From JADJOY01 sp046331705 [NCBI: bacterium] (GTDB lineage: Bacteria > JADJOY01), in NCBI GenBank assembly GCA_046331705.1, contig JAXLQJ010000087.1, forward strand, positions 1 through 22,424: a stretch of 22,424 nucleotides of DNA, in the 5' to 3' direction. The notes below the pieces were generated by a model. That model made no database searches and had not been told where the DNA came from. It saw nothing but the letters and a program-made list of their open reading frames with translations. The position numbers and the translations under genes were made by a program. Position 1 is the stretch's first letter. Each line of letters starts with the position of its first letter. Positions 15,260 through 22,424 of this stretch are shown here, one piece after another.

Positions 15260-17117
15260 CGACGCCTCCGGATTTGCTCGCCTCGCGGGGATCCCCGCGG
15301 TGAACCGTGAGTTGCGGAAAAGGAATCACCCAGCCGTTCTCGTTGGCAGCCTCGACGCAGAGCCGCTGGAGCAACCGCCCCAGGCTCGAGTAGTCGGCGG
15401 CGGCGTCGCCGGCGAAATCCGCCTGCACGAGGAGATCGAGCGAGGAAGCGGCGGCCTGCTGGATCTCGACCACGAGCTTCTTGAGCCGGGTGCCGAAGCC
15501 GGCCTCCTCGAGCCCGGCGCGGACGTGGCCCTCGAGCAGAGCGGGAATCGCCCCGATCGCCTGGGCTTGATGGCGGTAGTCGACGCCAAACACCGTGCCG
15601 AGGCGAAAGCCGCGCGAGAGCACCGTGGGCATCGTGCCCATGAACGCCGCCGCCGGGATCGGGCGCTCGGCGCCTCCCAGGAACTTGAGCACCACCACTT
15701 CGGGGGTCTGCTGGATCACCTGGGCGGGTAGCGAGTCGACCAGCAGCCATTCGCCCTTGTGAGTCGGAAACCACGGCTCGTCCGCGCCGAAGATGCGGGA
15801 GGTGAGACCGAACACCGAGCGAATCGGCAGCCGCACGTCGCCGCCATCCAGCTCGGGGTTCTCGAGGTGCGTGTAGAAGCTGAGCGTGCGCACCCGCCAC
15901 GGTAGCCCGTTGAAGACCACGCGCTCGCCCTCGCGCACCGAGCCGAGGTTGAGAAGCAGCATGGTCTGCTCCCAGAACCGGGGAAGCGCCGCCTTCGACG
16001 CCCAGGCGATCCCGAACAGGAAGAGCCCGGTGATCGTGAGCAGCACCCAATCGCCCACGAGATAGAGCACGTAGAGGAACACCACCATCGCGCCGAGACC
16101 GGTGAAGGTCGCGTACGCGAGGTTGAAGATCCGGATCGCGGCCGTCTGCCCGCGGCGGTGGAACGGGCTCAGCCGCTCGACCCACGTCTGCAGATACCGG
16201 AACACCACCCAGAACGCGATCAACGACACCGCCGCGAGGATCAGGTTGCGGCCGCGGCTGCGGAAGAAGATCCCCACCAGGTTCTCGACGGTGCTGGAGA
16301 GGCTGTGCCGCTCGCTGCGCATGCGCTCGAGACGATTGTTGGTGTAGGTGAGCTCGCTGCTCACCTCTTGGTGGCGGGCCTCCCACTCGCCGAGGATCTC
16401 GGCCAGGGGGGCGGCGAGCTCGGCGTCGGGGAACCGCTGCACGAAGCGGGTCAGGTTCTCCTGGGCACGCTCGATGGTGCGGAGTCGGTCGCCGAGGACG
16501 TCGATCTCGCGGCGCAGGCGATCCATCTCACGGGGGCGGGTCGTGACGCGCTTGAGCTCGTTGATGGCCGGCCCGAGGAGATCCTTCACCTCCTTGGTCC
16601 AGTCGAACTCGAGCTCGGTGCGCGTCTCCTGCTCGAGGTCGACGCCCGAGGCGAGCTCCTTGAAGCGACGATTGAGGAGATCGAGGTCGGTGGCGATGTT
16701 CTTGATCTGGGCCTCGAGCTCCTCGCGGCGGCCCTCGTAGCGCGGATTGGCGAGATCGTTGCGCCGCTGCTCGAGCTCGGATTCGCGCTTGCGGATGCTG
16801 CGCAAGAGCGAGATCAGACCCTCGCGCTTGGTGGCGAGCTCCTTGTCGTCGGCGCGCGGCGGAAGCTGATCGACCCCCGGGAACGCTCCGCCGCCGGGGT
16901 TCGCGGGCGTGCTCGCCGGGGGTGCCGTGGCGGGTGCCGGCGGCGCCGCAGCCGGTGCTGCTGCCGAGGTGGCGGGAGTGGCCGCCGGCGGTGCCGCATC
17001 GGTGCCCGGAAACTGGGCGTGCGCCGCACCCGCGCACACCAGCATCACCACCGCGTAGGCCCGCACCCACGCGCGCGCAGCGCCGCGATCGGGTGGGAGT
17101 CGGCGCCTGGTCGTCAC
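15237..17117 (-). CDS. MscS-family mechanosensitive channel with long periplasmic coiled-coil domain
   Basis: The 626-residue protein starts at GTG 17117 with a signal peptide (1-34, AHA). An Ala/Pro-rich linker (36-75) and a long, charged coiled-coil region (about 90-275) follow, then about four hydrophobic helices (289-308, 328-345, 344-358, 359-377). LNLGSVREGERVVFNG (389-404) is the start of the MscS beta-domain, and the C-terminal alpha/beta domain ends with the characteristic IPFPQ (598-602). Large MscS-like channels with such periplasmic parts (MscK/YbdG-like designs) gate under membrane tension or ions. The pore helix is shorter in Gly/Ala repeats than in MscS itself, so conductance is not certain. 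No Shine-Dalgarno is obvious. It lies 75 bases after rlpA and overlaps glpD. Confidence 0.85.
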   Translation of the reverse strand: MTTRRRLPPDRGAARAWVRAYAVVMLVCAGAAHAQFPGTDAAPPAATPATSAAAPAAAPPAPATAPPASTPANPGGGAFPGVDQLPPRADDKELATKREGLISLLRSIRKRESELEQRRNDLANPRYEGRREELEAQIKNIATDLDLLNRRFKELASGVDLEQETRTELEFDWTKEVKDLLGPAINELKRVTTRPREMDRLRREIDVLGDRLRTIERAQENLTRFVQRFPDAELAAPLAEILGEWEARHQEVSSELTYTNNRLERMRSERHSLSSTVENLVGIFFRSRGRNLILAAVSLIAFWVVFRYLQTWVERLSPFHRRGQTAAIRIFNLAYATFTGLGAMVVFLYVLYLVGDWVLLTITGLFLFGIAWASKAALPRFWEQTMLLLNLGSVREGERVVFNGLPWRVRTLSFYTHLENPELDGGDVRLPIRSVFGLTSRIFGADEPWFPTHKGEWLLVDSLPAQVIQQTPEVVVLKFLGGAERPIPAAAFMGTMPTVLSRGFRLGTVFGVDYRHQAQAIGAIPALLEGHVRAGLEEAGFGTRLKKLVVEIQQAAASSLDLLVQADFAGDAAADYSSLGRLLQRLCVEAANENGWVIPFPQLTVHRGDPREASKSGGVDVPSRLA

Positions 17118-17192
17118 GGGCGGTGGGCGAGCGGCTCGGGGAGAGGTGCGGCGCCTGGGCCGAGTGGGGTCGAGCGCCTGCTCTCGAATGGT

Positions 17193-17723
17193 TCAGAAGA
17201 GACGCGCGAAGAGTCCGCGGATCTTAGCCCACACCGACACGCCGGGCGCCCCCGCGCAGGATCCGTCCGCGTTCGCGAGCCCAAGGGTCTCCAGGTGGAC
17301 CTTGGCGACCCCCTTCTTGGTCACGCCCGCATCGTCGGCGGCGATCTTGGAGAGGTCGATGATCCGGTCTTTCACGAAGGGGCCGCGGTCGTTGATCTTC
17401 ACCGTCACGCTACGGCCGCTGTCGAGGTTCTGAACGTTCACGCAGACGTTGAAGGGCAGCGTCTTGTGCGCGGCGGTGTAGCCGGCGTAGGTGTCGAAGA
17501 TCTCGCCGCTGGCGGTCTTCTTGCCGTGATACGGGGGGCCGTACCACGAGGCGATGCCGTCCTCGGCGAATCCCTCCCAGTTCTTGATGGGGGTGTAGCG
17601 AACGCCGTCCTGGGTATAGGAGGCGAGGCCCTTGAGGGGTGCTTGACCGACGCCCTGCTGGGTGGCGCAGCCTTCGAGCGCCAGACCGAGCAATGCCGCG
17701 GAGAGGAGGAGCGCCCTTCGCAT
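17193..17723 (-). CDS. rlpA: RlpA family septal peptidoglycan lipoprotein (DPBB lytic transglycosylase-like)
   Basis: The 176-residue protein has a lipoprotein signal peptide with lipobox LEGC (Cys19). A double-psi beta-barrel follows, with GIASWYG (56-62), GKKTASGE (67-74), AAHKTLPF (84-91), and INDRGPF...RIIDLS (110-125). Glu74, His86 and Asp112 occupy the positions considered catalytic in RlpA lytic transglycosylases, which cleave denuded glycan strands during cell separation. It has no SPOR domain, so the way it would reach the septum is not encoded here. It is probably the first gene of a leftward string with the MscS-like channel and glpD, and is divergent from the multi-PAS kinase. Confidence 0.92.
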   Translation of the reverse strand: MRRALLLSAALLGLALEGCATQQGVGQAPLKGLASYTQDGVRYTPIKNWEGFAEDGIASWYGPPYHGKKTASGEIFDTYAGYTAAHKTLPFNVCVNVQNLDSGRSVTVKINDRGPFVKDRIIDLSKIAADDAGVTKKGVAKVHLETLGLANADGSCAGAPGVSVWAKIRGLFARLF

Positions 17724-17869
17724 GTCTCGCCATGGTACGCCGCGCGATTCGGCGGCTTCAAGGCGCGGTATCCGGCGTCGCGCACGTGGTGCCGTGTGCC
17801 GCGCGGGGTTGCGTCACACGGACGCTGCACTTCGCCTCGATGGACGGTGCGCCGCGAATCTGTGGGAGA

Positions 17870-20761
17870 ATGGGCGGCGATCTCGACGAGCGACGCGTGA
17901 ACGATCGAACCCAGGGCATCCCCGATTCCCAGCGCGAGCTCGCGTCGCTCGGCGAGCGCATCGCCGAGCTCGAGGCCTCGGTGGGCGGGCTGCGGGCGCT
18001 GCTCGAGCAATTGCCCGGCGTGCTGTGGTCGGTGGATCGCAGCTTGCGGTTCGTCGCGTCGGGCGGCGCCGGGCTGGTGGCGCTCGACCTGACGCCGAAT
18101 CAAGTGGTCGGACTCTCGCTCTTCGACTACTTCGGCACCGACGATCCGGAGCACCTCGCCATCGCGGCCCATCGCCGCGCGCTCGACGGCACCTCGTCGC
18201 GCTACGACTTCCGCTGGCGCGATCGCATCTACCTCTCGTACGTCGAGCCGCTGCGCGACGCGAGCGGGCAGGTGCGCGGTGCGATCGGCGTGGCGCTCGA
18301 CGCCACCGACGAGGACCGCGCGGCGCGGGCGCTGCGGGCCGCGCACGACGAGCTCGAGCGCGTCGCGTCGACGCGCACCGACCAGCTCGCGAGCGCCAAT
18401 CGACGTCTCGAGCTCGAGATCGATCGGCGCCGCCACAACGAGGCGCGGCTCGGCGCCGTGACCCGCTGCCTCGCCGGGCTGGGCGCGGACGTGCGCGCCA
18501 ACTTGCAGCGCATCACGGTGATGGCCGGCGAAACGCTCGGTGGCACCTGCGCGGTCTTCCAGCGCGCCGAGAATGGCCGGTTGGTCACGGCCGGGAGCTG
18601 GAACGTCGCGGCTGGGCATCCCGCCGACCAGCCGCTCGAGGGCACGATCGCCGGCGAGCTCATCGAGCTCGACGGCGAGGACCGGGTGGTGCTGCGCAAG
18701 CTGCGTTCGTCGGGCTTCCAGGCCACCGATCCGCTGGTGCGCAACGCCGGGCTCCACACCGTCGTCGCCCAAGTGGTGCGCGCCGAGCGCGTCGCCGTGG
18801 GAGTGCTGCTGGTCGGCTACGACGACGACCTCAATCCCACCGGCGAGGACCGCGAGCTGCTCGCCGTGCTCACCGGCGCGATCGGCGCGCAAGAAGAGCG
18901 ATACCGCGCCGAGGCGGCGTTGCGCGGGAGCGAGGAGCGCTATCGGCGACTCGTCGAGAGCTTGCACGATCGCCTGATCTACGCGCGCCGGCCCGACGGC
19001 GTGTTCACCTACACCGCCCCCTCGTCGGTGTACGTCGTGGGCTACACGCCCGACGAGATCATCGGCCACGTGCGCGAGCACCTCACCGAGAATCCCGTGA
19101 ACCAGGAGGCGGAACGCCAGCAGGAGATCACCAACGAGGGCCGCACGCCGCCACCCTTCCTGGTCGAGTTCTTCCACAAGGACGGTAGCCGGCGCTGGCT
19201 CGAGGTCTCCGAGTTCCCGATCCGCGACGAGCACGGCACCGTGATCGGAGCCGAGGGACTGGCGCGCGACATCACCGAGGAGAGGCGTCGCTCTGCGGAG
19301 CTGGCCGAGAGCGAGCAGCGCTTCCGGCAGCTCGCCGAGAACATCGACGAGGTCTTCTGGATGACCACGGTCGACAAGGGGCGCGTGCTCTACGTGAGCC
19401 CGGCGTACGAGGTGATCTGGGGCCGCGCGCGGCGCGAGCTCTACCAGTCGGCGATGCAGTGGGTGGACGCGATCCACCCCGAGGACCGCGAGCGCGTGCA
19501 GCGCGCGGCGCGCGACGAGCAGTCCGTCGGCACCTACGACGAGGAGTACCGCGTGGTGCGGCCCGACGGCACCTTGCGGTGGATCCGCGACCGAGCCTTT
19601 CCGGTTCGCAACGAGCGCGGGCAGGTCTACCGGATCGCCGGGCTCGCCGAGGACATCACCGAGCGCAAGCGCACCGAGGAGCGGGTGCGCGCCATCGTCG
19701 AGCATGCGCTCGACGCGATCATCACCATCGATGCGAGCGGGCGGATCCATTCCTTCAACCCGGCCGCCGAGCAGACCTTCGGCTACACGGCGGAGGAGGT
19801 GGTGGGAAGCAACGTCCAGGTGCTCATGCCCGACGAGATCCAGGAGCGATCCGAAGGGTTGGTGCGTTGGTACTTGCGGCGCGGGCTCGGCACGATCAGC
19901 GAGGGAGTCGGCCGCCACAAGGACGGAACCACGTTCCCCATCGAGCTCTCGGTCACCGCGCTCAAGACCGACGAACGCCGCCTCTACACCGGCGTGGTCC
20001 GCGACATCACGCGTCGCAAGCGAGCCGAGGCGGCGCTGGTGGCGGCGTCACGAATGGAAGCGACGTTGACGCTGGCGGGTGGGGTGGCCCACGACTTCAA
20101 CAACCTGATGGCCGTGGTGCTCACCAACACCGAGCTGTTGCGGCGCAACCTCGAGGGGCGTGGCGAGGATCTCGAGATGATCGACGAGATCTCCGAGCTG
20201 GCGCGGCGCGGTGGCCACCTCGCCAAGCAGCTCGTCGCGTTCGCGCGCGGCGGAAAGTCGCGCTCGTTGCTGGTCGATCTGAGCGAGATCGTGCGGGAGA
20301 GCCTGACGCTGCAGCGCCGCTCGATTCCGCGGGGGATCGTGATCGAGACCGCGCTCGCTCCCGAGCCGTGGCTCGTGGAGGCGGACCCGACCCAGATGGG
20401 GCAGGTGGTGGTGAACCTCTGCATCAACGCGGTCGAGGCGGTGGGCGAGCGCGGACGAATCCAGCTCGAGACCAAGAACGTCGCGGTCGATGCCGAGCGC
20501 GCCGCGCACAGCCCGGGCCTGCGACCCGGGCCGCACGTGTCCTTGCGGGTGACCGACGACGGAGTGGGGATGGATGCCGCCACCGTCGCGCGTGTGTTCG
20601 AGCCGTTCTTCACCACCAAGTTCCAGGGGCGGGGGCTGGGGCTCGCGGCGACTTACGGCATCGTGAAGAACCATGGCGGCTACATTGCGGTCACGAGCGC
20701 GCCAGGCGAGGGGTCGACCTTCGAGGTGCTGATGCCGGCCGTGCGGCCGGAGGATTCGTGA
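17870..20761 (+). CDS. Multi-sensor histidine kinase (PAS-GAF-PAS-PAS-PAS-HisKA-HATPase), no receiver
   Basis: From ATG 17870 the protein has 963 residues. Domains: PAS1 (about 41-148), coiled coil (150-190), GAF (about 196-340), PAS2 (353-472), PAS3 (481-600), a FixL-like PAS4 (603-716), HisKA with His741 in AHDFNN, and HATPase_c with N-box [11 protein letters not shown] (847-857), G1 DDGVGM (896-901) and lid FFTT/GRGLGL (913-925). There is no membrane segment and no receiver. PAS4 has the MPDE and [12 protein letters not shown] blocks of FixL/NtrB-type PAS domains, but the usual heme histidine is not evident. The start is uncertain: ATG 17840 and GTG 17897 are in frame and none has an ideal Shine-Dalgarno. 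gloA follows after 28 bases on the same strand. The response regulator is not in the window. Confidence 0.9.
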   Translation: MGGDLDERRVNDRTQGIPDSQRELASLGERIAELEASVGGLRALLEQLPGVLWSVDRSLRFVASGGAGLVALDLTPNQVVGLSLFDYFGTDDPEHLAIAAHRRALDGTSSRYDFRWRDRIYLSYVEPLRDASGQVRGAIGVALDATDEDRAARALRAAHDELERVASTRTDQLASANRRLELEIDRRRHNEARLGAVTRCLAGLGADVRANLQRITVMAGETLGGTCAVFQRAENGRLVTAGSWNVAAGHPADQPLEGTIAGELIELDGEDRVVLRKLRSSGFQATDPLVRNAGLHTVVAQVVRAERVAVGVLLVGYDDDLNPTGEDRELLAVLTGAIGAQEERYRAEAALRGSEERYRRLVESLHDRLIYARRPDGVFTYTAPSSVYVVGYTPDEIIGHVREHLTENPVNQEAERQQEITNEGRTPPPFLVEFFHKDGSRRWLEVSEFPIRDEHGTVIGAEGLARDITEERRRSAELAESEQRFRQLAENIDEVFWMTTVDKGRVLYVSPAYEVIWGRARRELYQSAMQWVDAIHPEDRERVQRAARDEQSVGTYDEEYRVVRPDGTLRWIRDRAFPVRNERGQVYRIAGLAEDITERKRTEERVRAIVEHALDAIITIDASGRIHSFNPAAEQTFGYTAEEVVGSNVQVLMPDEIQERSEGLVRWYLRRGLGTISEGVGRHKDGTTFPIELSVTALKTDERRLYTGVVRDITRRKRAEAALVAASRMEATLTLAGGVAHDFNNLMAVVLTNTELLRRNLEGRGEDLEMIDEISELARRGGHLAKQLVAFARGGKSRSLLVDLSEIVRESLTLQRRSIPRGIVIETALAPEPWLVEADPTQMGQVVVNLCINAVEAVGERGRIQLETKNVAVDAERAAHSPGLRPGPHVSLRVTDDGVGMDAATVARVFEPFFTTKFQGRGLGLAATYGIVKNHGGYIAVTSAPGEGSTFEVLMPAVRPEDS

Positions 20762-20789
20762 TCGCGGCAGCGAGGCGAGGAGAGGATCG

Positions 20790-21156
<367 letters not shown>

Positions 21157-21173
<17 letters not shown>

Positions 21174-22424
21174 GTCTTCCGCGGCGCGGGCTTCCGGCCG
21201 GCGCCGCGGCGAGGCGGTCGGCGCCTTCGCTGAGGAAGCGGGCGACGGCGTCGCCGCACATGCGATGGGGATCGAGCTCGCTCTGGACGGCGAGCGCCTT
21301 GATCGCGAGCGCCGCGCTGCGGTTCGGTCGCGCGGCGTGCGCAGCGACGATCCGATCCAGGCCGTTCCGGCCGATCGCGCCCAGCGCTTCGAGCCGCGTG
21401 ACCCACGGCTCGATCTCGGCGAGCAGCCGCGCGTCGCGCACCTCCGCGTCGAGCCTCGGCCGGATGCTCGCGAAGGAGTCGAAGAGCGCGCCGAGATCCC
21501 GCGCCGCGGATTGGAACGCGACGTCGTCGCCGTCGAAGGCCTCGTAGAAGGCGTCCACGCGCCGCTCGAGCTCGACCGCATCCACGTGATCGAGTGGGCT
21601 GGCGCGGCTTTGCTCGGCGAAGAGCTGGAACGCCGGCGACCCAGGTGCGGTGGCTTCGAGCGCGGCGCGCCACGCGCGCTCGGAGTCGTAGCGCTCGGGC
21701 GACGCGGCGAAGCTGCCGAGCTGGCGCAGCGCCACCTGCGATGCGCGCGGCTCGATCATGGTGTTGAGGACGATGCCGTCGAGCACGCCGGCGAGGGCGG
21801 GATCGCGGCCGCGGTACTCGCCCAGGTGAAGCTCGTAGGCGTAGAACGCGTCGTTGACCGGGAAGTTGTCCCAGAGCACTGGCGGTCGCCGCAACGCGGC
21901 GGCGACGTCGGACATGTAGCCCGCTTCCACCAGCGGCGAGTACACGGTGGGACCGGTCCAGAACACCGGCACGTTCGGATCGAGGGCCTCGCCGAGACGG
22001 AAGCTGTAGGGCTGGATCGTCCCGTCGTAGTCCATCGGAGTGAAGAAGAGCTCGGCCGCGGGATCGCCGGCGCGCAGATGCGCGAGCACTTCGTTCAGCA
22101 GCTCGGCGTGGGCGGAAGCGAGGTCGAGCCCGTACCGCGCGAAGTCCCGCGGATCGGCGAACCAAGGCAGCGTGTCGTCGAACGAGACCGTGAAGGAGCG
22201 CACGCCCTGCTCGCGGACGGCATCGAGCTTGGAGAGCAGCGCCGAGACGTCGGCCGGCTCGGAGAAGACGATGTCGGTCGGCGAGATCGCGAAGGTGAGG
22301 CTCACGCCCGCGCGCTCACCGGCACGCGCCAGCTCGCCGAGGGCGGCGATCTGATCGGCGGGATAGGGCTCGCGCCACCGCGAGCGGTGGAACGGATCGT
22401 TCTTCGGCGCGTAGACGTAGTGGT
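21157..22424 (-). CDS. GH84 family beta-N-acetylglucosaminidase (O-GlcNAcase/hyaluronoglucosaminidase-like), N-terminus outside window
   Basis: The frame is open to the right edge, giving 421 residues. It begins with [20 protein letters not shown], a hallmark of the GH84 catalytic barrel. The catalytic aspartate pair is in [11 protein letters not shown] (codons at 22179-22174). [18 protein letters not shown] and LWDNFPVND follow, as in family members that use substrate-assisted catalysis through the 2-acetamido group. The C-terminal part (about the last 200 residues) is helical and fits the post-catalytic domain. The enzyme removes terminal beta-linked GlcNAc from glycans or glycoproteins. 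A signal peptide would lie beyond the edge, so its location is unknown. It ends within the last 17 bases of gloA on the other strand. Confidence 0.9.

Noticed and set aside
13577-15310. 577-codon + strand frame opposite glpD, and the similar one at 16158-17900 opposite mscS/rlpA
   Set aside because: Both are antisense to genes with clear conserved motifs and lack any recognisable domain.
17438-19918. 826-codon minus-strand frame opposite the multi-PAS kinase
   Set aside because: Same cause: low-complexity composition rich in His, Arg and Ala, no family features, and it cuts into rlpA.

Overview
The window comes from a GC-rich, two-membrane (Gram-negative type) bacterium. The diderm envelope is inferred from two lipobox-bearing proteins, an RlpA-type peptidoglycan protein and an MscS-type channel with a large periplasmic region. 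The very strong preference for G or C in third codon positions and the abundance of PAS-rich orphan sensor kinases resemble Myxococcota or other former Deltaproteobacteria, but no marker gene fixes the lineage. No tRNA, rRNA, CRISPR array, insertion sequence or phage gene was found.

Layout. 1-1250: the 3' part of a UbiB/ABC1-type atypical kinase gene. 1451-3721 (-): membrane-bound hybrid histidine kinase. 4106-5380 (+): lipoprotein predicted to fold as a seven-bladed beta-propeller, followed by a stretch that looks like a decayed coding sequence (5381-5700) and a small exported six-cysteine protein (5713-5943). 6095-8964 (-): a tightly coupled two-gene operon encoding an exported Het-C/phospholipase-C-like protein and a large exported HEIGH metallopeptidase-like protein. 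9143-9532 (-): a four-helix membrane protein with a hairpin across its stop codon. 9713-10929 (+): a coupled pair, a CGFC glutaredoxin and a UDP-sugar 4-epimerase-like protein. 11026-13431 (-): soluble hybrid kinase with three PAS-type sensory domains. 13640-17723 (-): an rlpA, mscS-like, glpD gene string. 17870-21173 (+): a third kinase with four PAS domains and a GAF domain but no receiver, then glyoxalase I. 21157-22424 (-): a GH84 O-GlcNAcase/hyaluronidase-like enzyme running off the right edge.

How the genes may work together. Most of the window is ordinary chromosomal content: envelope maintenance (RlpA, MscS), central and protective metabolism (GlpD, GloA, Grx), surface sugar supply (epimerase) and signalling. 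The three kinases have no DNA-binding response regulator next to them, so their outputs must be encoded elsewhere. The most unusual region is 4.1-9.5 kb, a run of exported or membrane proteins with looser codon usage than the rest. At its centre is the Het-C-like plus HExxH operon, which is the best candidate here for an undescribed system. Its function cannot be read from the sequence alone.
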